Of a DNA stretch of 20,370 nucleotides, positions 1 through 6,309 are shown one piece after another. A program made the translations under genes and the position numbers. The stretch comes from Ruminococcaceae bacterium UBA6416 (GTDB lineage: Bacteria > Bacillota > Clostridia > Oscillospirales > Acutalibacteraceae): positions 35,189-55,558 of the forward strand of contig DJPI01000004.1 in NCBI GenBank assembly GCA_002438505.1, in the 5' to 3' direction. The notes under the pieces were generated by a model. The model worked only from the letters and a program-made list of their open reading frames with translations. It was not told where the DNA came from and made no database searches. Every line of letters starts with the position of its first letter. Position 1 is the stretch's first letter.

Positions 1-63
1 CTCTCCTCGCCGCAGGCTCAGAAATTTTTTGAGAAGTTTTCCGGCAAGGGTAACGAAAAATGA
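1..63 (+). CDS. C-terminal end of an unidentified protein (partial)
   Basis: Frame 1 is open from the left edge to a TGA at 61-63 and encodes about 20 residues ending QKFFEKFSGKGNEK. The stop overlaps the ATG of the next gene (60-62) as ATGA, the usual sign of translational coupling, so this is probably the tail of a real upstream gene in the same operon. Too little is present to name it. Confidence 0.5.
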   Translation, partial: LSSPQAQKFFEKFSGKGNEK

Positions 64-416
64 ACTTTGAAAACATAAACATGGACGATATTTCGCAGAT
101 TCTTTCCTCCCTGAGCGATGATGACGTTGAGCAGCTGAAAAGCGTTGCGCAGTCCTTCTTTCCCGGCGGAGAAAAGGAGCGGCCGAAAGAAAAAAATCCG
201 CCCCCAAAAGAAACCGAACAGCTTGATTTTGAAAGCATGAAAAAAATTATGAATATTCTCAATCTTCTCAAAAGCGATGTTCATGACCCGAGGTGCGACC
301 TCCTTTTTGCCCTTAAACCAATGCTCAAGGAGCCGCGCCGCGAAAAGGTTGACCAGGCTGCAAAGATGCTGCGCCTTCTTTCCGTTCTTCCAAAGCTGCG
401 CGAGCTTGATATATAG
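60..416 (+). CDS. Small conserved-looking cytosolic protein, function unknown
   Basis: This gene encodes 118 residues and no enzyme motif is visible. An N-terminal acidic helix (about residues 8-33, ISQILSSLSDDDVEQLKSVA) is followed by a charged Lys/Pro/Glu linker (about 38-55). A C-terminal helical part contains DPRCDLLFALKPMLKEPRRE, then KVDQAAKMLRLLSVLPKLRE. I recall similar C-terminal patterns (DxRxxLLxALKPxL, then an amphipathic helix ending in LPxL) from unnamed clostridial proteins, but cannot confirm this here. There is no signal peptide or membrane segment. The start overlaps the upstream stop (ATGA), and the next gene begins 12 bases after its stop, so the three form one operon. Function is not inferable from sequence alone. 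Confidence 0.75.
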   Translation: MNFENINMDDISQILSSLSDDDVEQLKSVAQSFFPGGEKERPKEKNPPPKETEQLDFESMKKIMNILNLLKSDVHDPRCDLLFALKPMLKEPRREKVDQAAKMLRLLSVLPKLRELDI

Positions 417-428
417 CGAGGTGAAACA

Positions 429-815
429 ATGGAGCAGAGCTATTCAAAAGAGGATTTTGCAAAAATGCAGCAGCAGGCAATCAACCGCGTGCGTGAAATG
501 CAGCGTCAGTCAAAGCAAACATCAAAAGGCGAGAAAAAACAGCCGCAGGACATCCCCGCTTTTTTTGAGCCGGAAAAAGCCGAACCGATGCAAGGTCAGC
601 GCCGTGAGCCGGAGCAAAGGAAAGAAACGCCGCAAAAAAAGAGCTGCACCCCTCCCCCGGCAATAAAGCGCGTATACACAAAAGCCAGGCCGAACACGGC
701 GCCGTTTTTTGAAATGGACAGTGACATTGCGCTGATTCTTCCGCTTCTTCTTCTCCTTCAAAGGGACGGCGCGGACGAAATGCTGATTCTTGCTTTGCTA
801 TACATTATGTCATGA
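429..815 (+). CDS. Small protein with charged linker and C-terminal hydrophobic hairpin, function unknown
   Basis: This gene encodes 128 residues. An AGGTG ribosome binding site lies at about 420-424. The N-terminus (residues 1-30) is a Gln/Lys/Arg-rich helix, residues 31-95 are a disordered basic/proline-rich linker, and residues 98-128 hold two short hydrophobic helices, ALILPLLLLL and MLILALLYIM, split by RDGADE. Each is too short for a normal transmembrane span, so the tail may form a re-entrant hairpin or a packing surface. I recall similar Leu-rich tails split by DGAD-like turns in unnamed clostridial proteins, some near sporulation genes, but the link to sporulation is only a guess. 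It is the last gene of the operon, followed within 10 bases by a strong terminator. Confidence 0.7.
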   Translation: MEQSYSKEDFAKMQQQAINRVREMQRQSKQTSKGEKKQPQDIPAFFEPEKAEPMQGQRREPEQRKETPQKKSCTPPPAIKRVYTKARPNTAPFFEMDSDIALILPLLLLLQRDGADEMLILALLYIMS

Positions 816-821
816 AAAGAA

Positions 822-862
822 CCGCCCGTTTGCCTTTTGCGGCAGACAGGCGGCGTTTTTTT
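822..862 (+). terminator. Intrinsic terminator, probably bidirectional
   Basis: A 13-bp stem pairs 822-834 with 841-853, with one mismatch and one G-T pair and a 6-base loop. It is followed by seven T residues (856-862). It ends the plus-strand operon. On the minus strand the same stem is followed by TTCTTTTC, so it probably also ends the YhhN-family transcript, whose stop codon lies only 6 bases beyond the T-run. Confidence 0.9.
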
Positions 863-867
863 CTCAC

Positions 868-1563
868 TCAGGAAGCGGAAAAGAAATATACCGAAAGTGC
901 AATGAGATATTGACCAAGGTAATATGTAACGTGGTTGAGAACAAAGTTAAGCGGCGTGTTCTTGCCCTCGCCGAAATACATCGGAGACAGAATAAGATCC
1001 GAAAGCAGGAAGAAAACTCCGCCGGCGGCAAAGAAGATGAATGTTGTTTTGCCCGTCACAACGGCGCAGACAACGGCCGTTGCAGCCATGAAAGCAAGAA
1101 TAAAGCCATAAATCGTAACAATAACCTTATACTCGCCGAAATTCTGCTTCATCGGCTTTTCAAGAAGGAGATTTCCAACGCCGACAACAACACCCGCAGC
1201 AAGCGGAATGAAAAGAAGCTTGAGGTCAAGACCGGCGGCGCAAACCATTGACGGAATATAAAACAGGTGTCCGATTCCGAAAGAGATGAAGCCTGCGTAA
1301 AGATATTTTTTCATATCATCCGGATAGACCCACTTCTGGTCAAGATAGATGTCTCCGAGCATTCCGAAAACAAGACCGCAGATTATCGGCAAGGCATATT
1401 TCAGGCTTTCCGGATTCACAAAAAGACCCAAGGCGGCAGTCAGAATGAAGAAGATGCTGACCGTGTTTTTGAGGAACACGCCTCCAACGCTCCTCTTGTC
1501 CTTACACTTCACAAGAAACGCAAGAAGAAAAGCTGCTCCGGCGGCAACGGGAATATAAATCAT
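868..1563 (-). CDS. YhhN/TMEM86-family membrane protein
   Basis: This is a polytopic protein of 231 residues, almost entirely hydrophobic, with about eight membrane spans. Hallmarks of the YhhN family are present in order: LVFGMLGDIYL (GD at 70-71), GHLFYIP (His99), FFLLSDLIL (SD at 188-189) and HVTYYLGQYLIALS (Gln218). The mammalian members are lysoplasmalogenases that cleave the vinyl-ether bond of lysoplasmalogen. Some clostridia make plasmalogens, so a lipid role is plausible, but bacterial members are mostly uncharacterised. I chose the ATG at 1563 because AAAAAGGACG (1571-1579, read on the minus strand) sits about 10 bases upstream. A TTG at 1590 would add nine polar residues. It lies downstream of the GPH transporter and may be co-transcribed, although a hairpin separates them. 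Confidence 0.85.
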   Translation of the reverse strand: MIYIPVAAGAAFLLAFLVKCKDKRSVGGVFLKNTVSIFFILTAALGLFVNPESLKYALPIICGLVFGMLGDIYLDQKWVYPDDMKKYLYAGFISFGIGHLFYIPSMVCAAGLDLKLLFIPLAAGVVVGVGNLLLEKPMKQNFGEYKVIVTIYGFILAFMAATAVVCAVVTGKTTFIFFAAGGVFFLLSDLILSPMYFGEGKNTPLNFVLNHVTYYLGQYLIALSVYFFSAS

Positions 1564-1580
1564 AATTTTCACGTCCTTTT

Positions 1581-1614
1581 TGTTTTTCAAAATGAGCGGA
1601 GAAAAACTCTCCGC
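1581..1614 (-). terminator. Hairpin between transporter and YhhN gene, weak terminator or attenuator
   Basis: A perfect 7-bp stem (1596-1602 with 1608-1614) closes a 5-base loop. On the minus strand it is followed by only a short T-rich tail (TCATTTTG), so termination is probably partial. It would lower expression of the downstream gene relative to the transporter. Confidence 0.45.
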
Positions 1615-1635
1615 CCGTTGATATGAGTTTGTTGA

Positions 1636-3114
1636 TTACTCGCTGATTTCAACTCCGCGCTCGGCTCTCATAACCTTGAGCTCTTCGGTGATTTTCTTTT
1701 TCTTGTCGCCAACGATATCATAGAAGAACAGCGGAATTGCGCAAAGGATGAGGCTGATTCCCGGAACGATTGAAACAAGTGCATACATTGCAAAGTTTTG
1801 AGAAGTTGACATTGATCTTGCAATTTCCAACGCCGCGTTTGCGTCACCGACATTGAGCTTTTGCGGGTCAATATTAACAAGAATATACATACCGATAATG
1901 ACAACGGTTGCAACAGCATTTCCGAGCTTGTTAACAAACGACTGACACGCAGAACCGAGCGCATTGTCTCTGAATCCCGTTTTCCATTCCATATAGTCGA
2001 TACAGTCGCAGACCATTGCCCCGGAAACAACATTGATTACGCCGAGCGGTATACTCGAAATTATCATGAACGGAATGCAGAGAAAAAGGTTCTTTGAGAA
2101 CCAGCCAACAAGCAAGGTTACAATGCTCGCCGCAAAACCGGCAAGGCAGGAAACGATCATGAGCGTTCTGTATTCATACTTTTTGAAAAGCTTCGGCATT
2201 AATACCATTGCACCGAACATTCCGACTGCGGCGCAAATTTGAATAACAAGCTGAATTGACGACATGTTTTTGCTGAACTGGTCGGCAGTTGCGGTTGCAA
2301 GGTCGCCGCCGACATAAAAGCCGGCGTAACGTGCAACGTGCGGAGCCGCAGACTGAAGCATATATCTTCCAAACGAAAGAATGCCCGAAAGAACAACAAG
2401 CATCAAGGGCTTGCAATGGAAAATTCTTGAAAGAGTTGAGGGCTCGCCCGGTGCGCGCTTTGTTGCGTTCGGGTGCTTAACTCTCTCTTTGATTCCGAAT
2501 GATGACATACAAAACAGCGGCATGCCGATTACGGACATCGAAATTGCCATGATTGCATATTTCTTTTCACTGCTTGAAATGAAGTAGCCGACAATAATCG
2601 GAAGCACAACGGTGACGGCAGAGCCGATTCCGCCAACAGTTCTTCCGTAAGAAATAATTGTTCCGCGCTCGGCGGGGTTCGGCGTCATAACATTCGGAAG
2701 ACTCCAAAACGGAACGTCGCTCGATGTATAAACCATTCCCCAAAGGACATAGACAACGGCAACATAGACATACATCATTGTTGACTGGTCGCCGCTCGCA
2801 AAGCCTATCGGACGTGTGAACATAAGGATTGTCAGAATTGCAATCGGAATTGCGGTGATAACCGGATAATGGCGCATTCTTCCCCAACGCGAGGTGTGGC
2901 GGTCAACAATCATGCCCATGAGCGGATCATTGATTGCGTCCCAAACACGCGCAAGAAGCATCAGCATGATTACAAACCAGGCATTAAGCGTCAGAACATT
3001 CATGTAAAAGTCTGTGATATAGCTTGACATACAGCTATACACAAGACCCTGTCCGAGGGCGGCAACGGCATAAATCACCGCTTCTTTTTTTGGAACATAC
3101 TTTTTTTCTTCCAT
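1636..3114 (-). CDS. GPH-family (MelB-like) sodium/sugar symporter
   Basis: This is an integral membrane transporter of 492 residues with about 12 spans, the usual length for the glycoside-pentoside-hexuronide:cation symporter family (MFS superfamily). The family signature RVWDAINDPLMGMIVDR...SRWGRMRHY lies at residues 56-83. Asp59, Asp63 and Asp133 (SSDVPFWSLP) fall where E. coli/Salmonella MelB has the cation-site aspartates 55, 59 and 124, which suggests Na+ or H+ coupling is retained. The sugar cannot be read from sequence. A strong AAAGGAGA ribosome binding site lies about 8 bases before the ATG. It sits 74 bases downstream of trkH on the same strand. A GH31 glycosidase lies about 3 kb away in the opposite direction and could act on the imported glycoside, which is inference. 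Confidence 0.9.
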   Translation of the reverse strand: MEEKKYVPKKEAVIYAVAALGQGLVYSCMSSYITDFYMNVLTLNAWFVIMLMLLARVWDAINDPLMGMIVDRHTSRWGRMRHYPVITAIPIAILTILMFTRPIGFASGDQSTMMYVYVAVVYVLWGMVYTSSDVPFWSLPNVMTPNPAERGTIISYGRTVGGIGSAVTVVLPIIVGYFISSSEKKYAIMAISMSVIGMPLFCMSSFGIKERVKHPNATKRAPGEPSTLSRIFHCKPLMLVVLSGILSFGRYMLQSAAPHVARYAGFYVGGDLATATADQFSKNMSSIQLVIQICAAVGMFGAMVLMPKLFKKYEYRTLMIVSCLAGFAASIVTLLVGWFSKNLFLCIPFMIISSIPLGVINVVSGAMVCDCIDYMEWKTGFRDNALGSACQSFVNKLGNAVATVVIIGMYILVNIDPQKLNVGDANAALEIARSMSTSQNFAMYALVSIVPGISLILCAIPLFFYDIVGDKKKKITEELKVMRAERGVEISE

Positions 3115-3132
3115 AGGTTATCTCCTTTTTAA

Positions 3133-3161
3133 CCGTCCGGAAAAACCGGGACGGATTTTTT
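3133..3161 (+). terminator. Terminator-like hairpin pointing against the local genes
   Basis: The stem pairs CCGTCC (3133-3138) with GGACGG (3149-3154), plus two inner G-C pairs and a 5-base A loop. On the plus strand it is followed by ATTTTTT, yet both neighbouring genes run on the minus strand. On that strand it lies just upstream of the transporter ribosome binding site without a U-run. Confidence 0.4.
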
Positions 3162-3188
3162 ATGAATTAATAACGGGCAAGTTTCTGC

Positions 3189-4673
3189 TCAACGCCTGTT
3201 AAGCAGCTTCCTTTTCAGGGCAAAGAAGCCGTCTTTCCAAATTGATGGGGTAAACAGAACAAGAATCGGAAAATATTCAAGCCGTCCGGCGAGCATATCA
3301 AAAATCATGACGATTTTTGAAAGGTTTGAAAACGCCGAAAAGTTCCCCGTCGGGCCAACGAGCGAGAGACCGGGGCCGATGTTATTCATTGTTGCGGCAA
3401 CGGCAGTCAGTGAGGTTGACATGTCAAACCCGTCAAGGCTGACAATGAAAACCGAGCCGACATATATTATCATGCTTATCACAAAAAACGAGGCTGTGTT
3501 TTTAACAACGGCGGAGTCAACGCGCTTTCCGTCAAGCTTGACCGCTCTGACCGAGCGCGGGTGAAGAATTTTTGAAATTTCCCTTGCGCTGCTTTTGAGC
3601 AAAAGAACAAGCCTTGAAACCTTCATTCCGCCGCCGGTGCTTCCTGCGCTGGCGCCGATAAACATGAGAACATACAAAATGAACTGTGAAAGCTGCGGCC
3701 ATTTTGCAAAATCCGCCGTCGCATATCCCGTTGTTGAGATGACCGAGGCAACGGAAAAGGCCGCGTGATGAAATGCGTCATAAAGCCTTCCGCCAAAGAA
3801 CTCATCTTTTATGTTGAGCGTGATGCAAAGAACGGAAAAGCCGATGATTGCAAGAAACCACCAGAGCTCTTCATTCTTGAGCACCTGTTTGAATTTTTTT
3901 GCAAGCAGAAGATAGTACACCGAAAAATTCACCGCAAAAAGAATCATGAAAACGGTGACGACAGCCTGAAGATAGTTGCTGTGATAAAAACCGATGCTTG
4001 CGTTTTTGATTGCAAAACCGCCCGTTCCCGCGGTGCCGAAAGAGGTGCAGATTGAGTCAAACCACGGCATTCCTCCGGCAAGGAGCAAAACAATTTCAAG
4101 AATTGTCATTGCAAAATAGATTGAATAAAGGATGAACGCAGTCTGGCGGACTCTCGGAACAAATTTTCCAACCGAAGGGCCGGGGCTTTCCGCGCGCATG
4201 AGCTGCATTGTGTGTCCGCCGGTTAGCGGAACAACGGCAAGAAGAAAAACAAGAACGCCCATTCCGCCGATCCAATGGGTGAAGCTGCGCCAAAAAAGCG
4301 TTGTTTGAGACAGCGCCTCAACATCGGTAAGAATGCTTGCGCCGGTTGTTGTAAAGCCGCTCGCGGCCTCAAAAACCGCATCGATATATGACGGAATTTC
4401 ACCGGTCAGCTTCATCGGAACAGCTCCGCAAAGGCTAAGAACAATCCAGGAAAGCGCAACCGTCACAAAGCCCTCCTTGGCGTAAAAGACATTCTTTTTC
4501 GGTTTTCTCACGGCAAGAAGAAGGCCGAGAACAAAGGAAACCGCCGCCGTGAGCGCATACATTTTCCATTCCCTTTCGCCATAAAACAGGCCGACCGTGA
4601 CGGGCAGAAGCATACAGCCCGACTGAATGAGGCAAACAAGCCCCAAAAGATAAAGAATCATAAAATAGTTCAT
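3189..4673 (-). CDS. trkH: Trk-type potassium channel/transporter membrane subunit TrkH
   Basis: This protein of 494 residues matches the usual TrkH length. It forms the K+-conducting membrane part of the Trk system and works with the cytosolic gating subunit TrkA. All four selectivity-filter loops are visible: TTTG at 108-111, GTAGTGG at 213-219, STTG at 313-316 and NNIGPG at 430-435. The intramembrane-loop region GASAGSTGGGMKVSR (340-354) and the C-terminal GRLEYFP (463-469) are also typical. The ATG lies 6 bases beyond the trkA stop and its weak ribosome binding site (TAAGGCG) overlaps that stop, so the two are translated from one mRNA in the order trkA-trkH. No key residue is missing. Pairing with a double-RCK TrkA favours TrkH over KtrB. 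Confidence 0.95.
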   Translation of the reverse strand: MNYFMILYLLGLVCLIQSGCMLLPVTVGLFYGEREWKMYALTAAVSFVLGLLLAVRKPKKNVFYAKEGFVTVALSWIVLSLCGAVPMKLTGEIPSYIDAVFEAASGFTTTGASILTDVEALSQTTLFWRSFTHWIGGMGVLVFLLAVVPLTGGHTMQLMRAESPGPSVGKFVPRVRQTAFILYSIYFAMTILEIVLLLAGGMPWFDSICTSFGTAGTGGFAIKNASIGFYHSNYLQAVVTVFMILFAVNFSVYYLLLAKKFKQVLKNEELWWFLAIIGFSVLCITLNIKDEFFGGRLYDAFHHAAFSVASVISTTGYATADFAKWPQLSQFILYVLMFIGASAGSTGGGMKVSRLVLLLKSSAREISKILHPRSVRAVKLDGKRVDSAVVKNTASFFVISMIIYVGSVFIVSLDGFDMSTSLTAVAATMNNIGPGLSLVGPTGNFSAFSNLSKIVMIFDMLAGRLEYFPILVLFTPSIWKDGFFALKRKLLNRR

Positions 4674-4679
4674 AACGCC

Positions 4680-6038
4680 TTACCTTACAATATCCTTCAA
4701 GTCATTAAGTCCGCGCTTCGTTGTGACAACAACAACGCTGTCTCCAACCTGAATTGTGTCCTGGCCGGAGGGAATGATGATTTTTCCGTGGCGGCTGATG
4801 CAGCAAAGGAGAATGTCCTTTTTGATGTCAAGGTCGCAAAGAGGAACGCCAACGGCCCGGCTTTCCGTTCTGACGGCGAACTCAAGCGCCTGAACCTTTC
4901 CGGAAACGATGTTATAAAGAGTCTGAACGCCGGAACCGGTTGAGTTTTCAAGCGCACGGACATAGCTGAGAATCATTTCAGATGTGATATATTTGGGATA
5001 TATGACCGAGCCGAGGGAAAGGCGGTCAATGATGCCTTCAAAGTTGAGCTTGTTGATTTTTGTCACAGTTTTCGCTCTGAAGTTTGATTCAACATAAAGC
5101 GAAAGCATGATGTTTTCCTCGTCAATATCGGTGATTGAAGCAAAGCCGTCCGCGTTGGCAATCCCCTCTTCAAGCAAAAGGCGCTGGTCGCTTCCGTCTC
5201 CGTTGATGACAACAACGTCACCCGGAAGAATTTCATTGAGCCGCTCGCAGATTTTGCGGTTCTTTTCAATGATCTTGACCCTGAAGCCGTATTCACAAAG
5301 CTTTTTGGCGAGGTAAAAGGTGATTTTTCCGCCGCCGACAATGATGACGGTCTTGATGTGATTCTTTGCAATTCCGGCCTTTTTGAAAAAGGAACCGGCG
5401 TCCTTGTGGGTGGTAACAAAGGAAATCTTGTCTCCCTCAAGTAAAACGGTGTCTCCGGTGGGGATAATCACATCTTTTCCGCGTTCAATGGCGCAAATCA
5501 GGATTCTTCCGGAAAGGCGGCCAAGCGCAGACTTGATGGGCGAACCGGCAATGGGCGAGCCTATCGGAAGCCTTGTTTCAAGCAGCTCAATGCGTCCGCG
5601 CGCAAAGGTGTCAACGGAAATTGCGGACGGAATTGTGAAAAGGCGGGTGATCTCATTCGCCGTTTCCATCTCCGGATTGACTATCATTGAAATTCCGAGT
5701 TTTTCTTTGATAAAGCCGCGCTCGGTGAGATAATCCGGGTTGCGCACACGCGCAATGGTCCGGCAGGCCGAGGCTTTTTTGGCAATAAGACAGCAGAGAA
5801 GATTCAGCTCGTCCGAGCCGGTCATTGCAATGAACATATCCGCATATTCAATTCCGGCCTCTTTTTGAACGTAATAGACAACTCCGTTGCCCTCAACGCC
5901 CATAACGTCTGAAACATCGGTGACGCGGGAGACCGCATCGGCATTGGTGTCAATCACAGTGATGTCATGTCCCTCAGCCGCAAGCTGCTCGGCAAGAGCC
6001 GAACCGACCTTTCCGCAGCCGACTATAATAATATTCAT
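4680..6038 (-). CDS. trkA: Trk system regulatory subunit TrkA (two RCK domains)
   Basis: This cytosolic protein of 452 residues is the length expected for a full TrkA with two RCK units. The first nucleotide-binding domain opens with VGCGKVG (residues 6-12) and ends its second strand at Asp30 (VIDTN), the usual NAD(H)-type Rossmann signature. A TrkA_C domain follows (about 140-220). The second Rossmann unit has VGGGK at 234-238, followed by a second TrkA_C domain whose C-terminus reads IQVGDSVVVVTTKRGLNDL. Binding of NAD(H)/ATP to such rings gates TrkH. The ATG at 6038 has GGAGG about 13 bases upstream, a slightly long spacing. It is the first gene of trkAH, and a candidate promoter lies about 70 bases upstream. 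Confidence 0.95.
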   Translation of the reverse strand: MNIIIVGCGKVGSALAEQLAAEGHDITVIDTNADAVSRVTDVSDVMGVEGNGVVYYVQKEAGIEYADMFIAMTGSDELNLLCCLIAKKASACRTIARVRNPDYLTERGFIKEKLGISMIVNPEMETANEITRLFTIPSAISVDTFARGRIELLETRLPIGSPIAGSPIKSALGRLSGRILICAIERGKDVIIPTGDTVLLEGDKISFVTTHKDAGSFFKKAGIAKNHIKTVIIVGGGKITFYLAKKLCEYGFRVKIIEKNRKICERLNEILPGDVVVINGDGSDQRLLLEEGIANADGFASITDIDEENIMLSLYVESNFRAKTVTKINKLNFEGIIDRLSLGSVIYPKYITSEMILSYVRALENSTGSGVQTLYNIVSGKVQALEFAVRTESRAVGVPLCDLDIKKDILLCCISRHGKIIIPSGQDTIQVGDSVVVVTTKRGLNDLKDIVR

Positions 6039-6108
6039 ACTTTAAGCTTGACCTCCGAATTGAACAAAGCTTTTGAAAAACCGCCTGAACGGCATCATAC
6101 GGATAAAT

Positions 6109-6137
6109 ATTTTATCACATCGGACGGAAAATTTCTA
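6109..6137 (-). promoter_or_regulatory. Candidate promoter of trkAH
   Basis: Read on the minus strand, TAGAAA (-35, 6132-6137) and TAAAAT (-10, 6109-6114) are spaced by 17 bases. The -10 is preceded by TGTGA, a partial extended -10. This would leave a leader of about 65 bases. Confidence 0.45.
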
Positions 6138-6203
6138 TAGCTTTATTTTTAATTTCAACTTAAGTAAAGTTATTTAGATGTAGAAAATCTCGGCCTGTTT
6201 TTG

Positions 6204-6225
6204 GTTGTTTTTGCCGAAAAACAAC
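6204..6225. promoter_or_regulatory. Perfect 9-bp inverted repeat upstream of the GH31 promoter, operator-like
   Basis: GTTGTTTTT (6204-6212) and AAAAACAAC (6217-6225) flank GCCG. It ends 7 bases before the -35 box of the glycosidase promoter and is not followed by a T-run, so a protein-binding site is more likely than a terminator. The regulator is unknown. LacI-type sites have comparable size, but the centre is not symmetric. Confidence 0.5.
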
Positions 6226-6232
6226 ACCGCGC

Positions 6233-6261
6233 TTGAAAAGGTCTTTTTTTTATTGTATTAT
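6233..6261 (+). promoter_or_regulatory. Sigma-A type promoter of the GH31 gene
   Basis: TTGAAA (6233-6238) and TATTAT (6256-6261) are spaced by exactly 17 bases. The T-rich spacer lies between, and the start codon follows about 48 bases beyond the -10. Confidence 0.75.
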
Positions 6262-6309
6262 AAACCATGATAAAAGTGCTGCTGCGTTTTGTTAAGAAAG
6301 GATAATCTC

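Noticed and set aside
790..1251. Open frame of 153 codons on the plus strand after the small-protein operon
   Set aside because: It starts inside the preceding gene, crosses a strong terminator and lies opposite the YhhN-family gene. Its sequence is low in hydrophobic core and rich in Lys/Asn.
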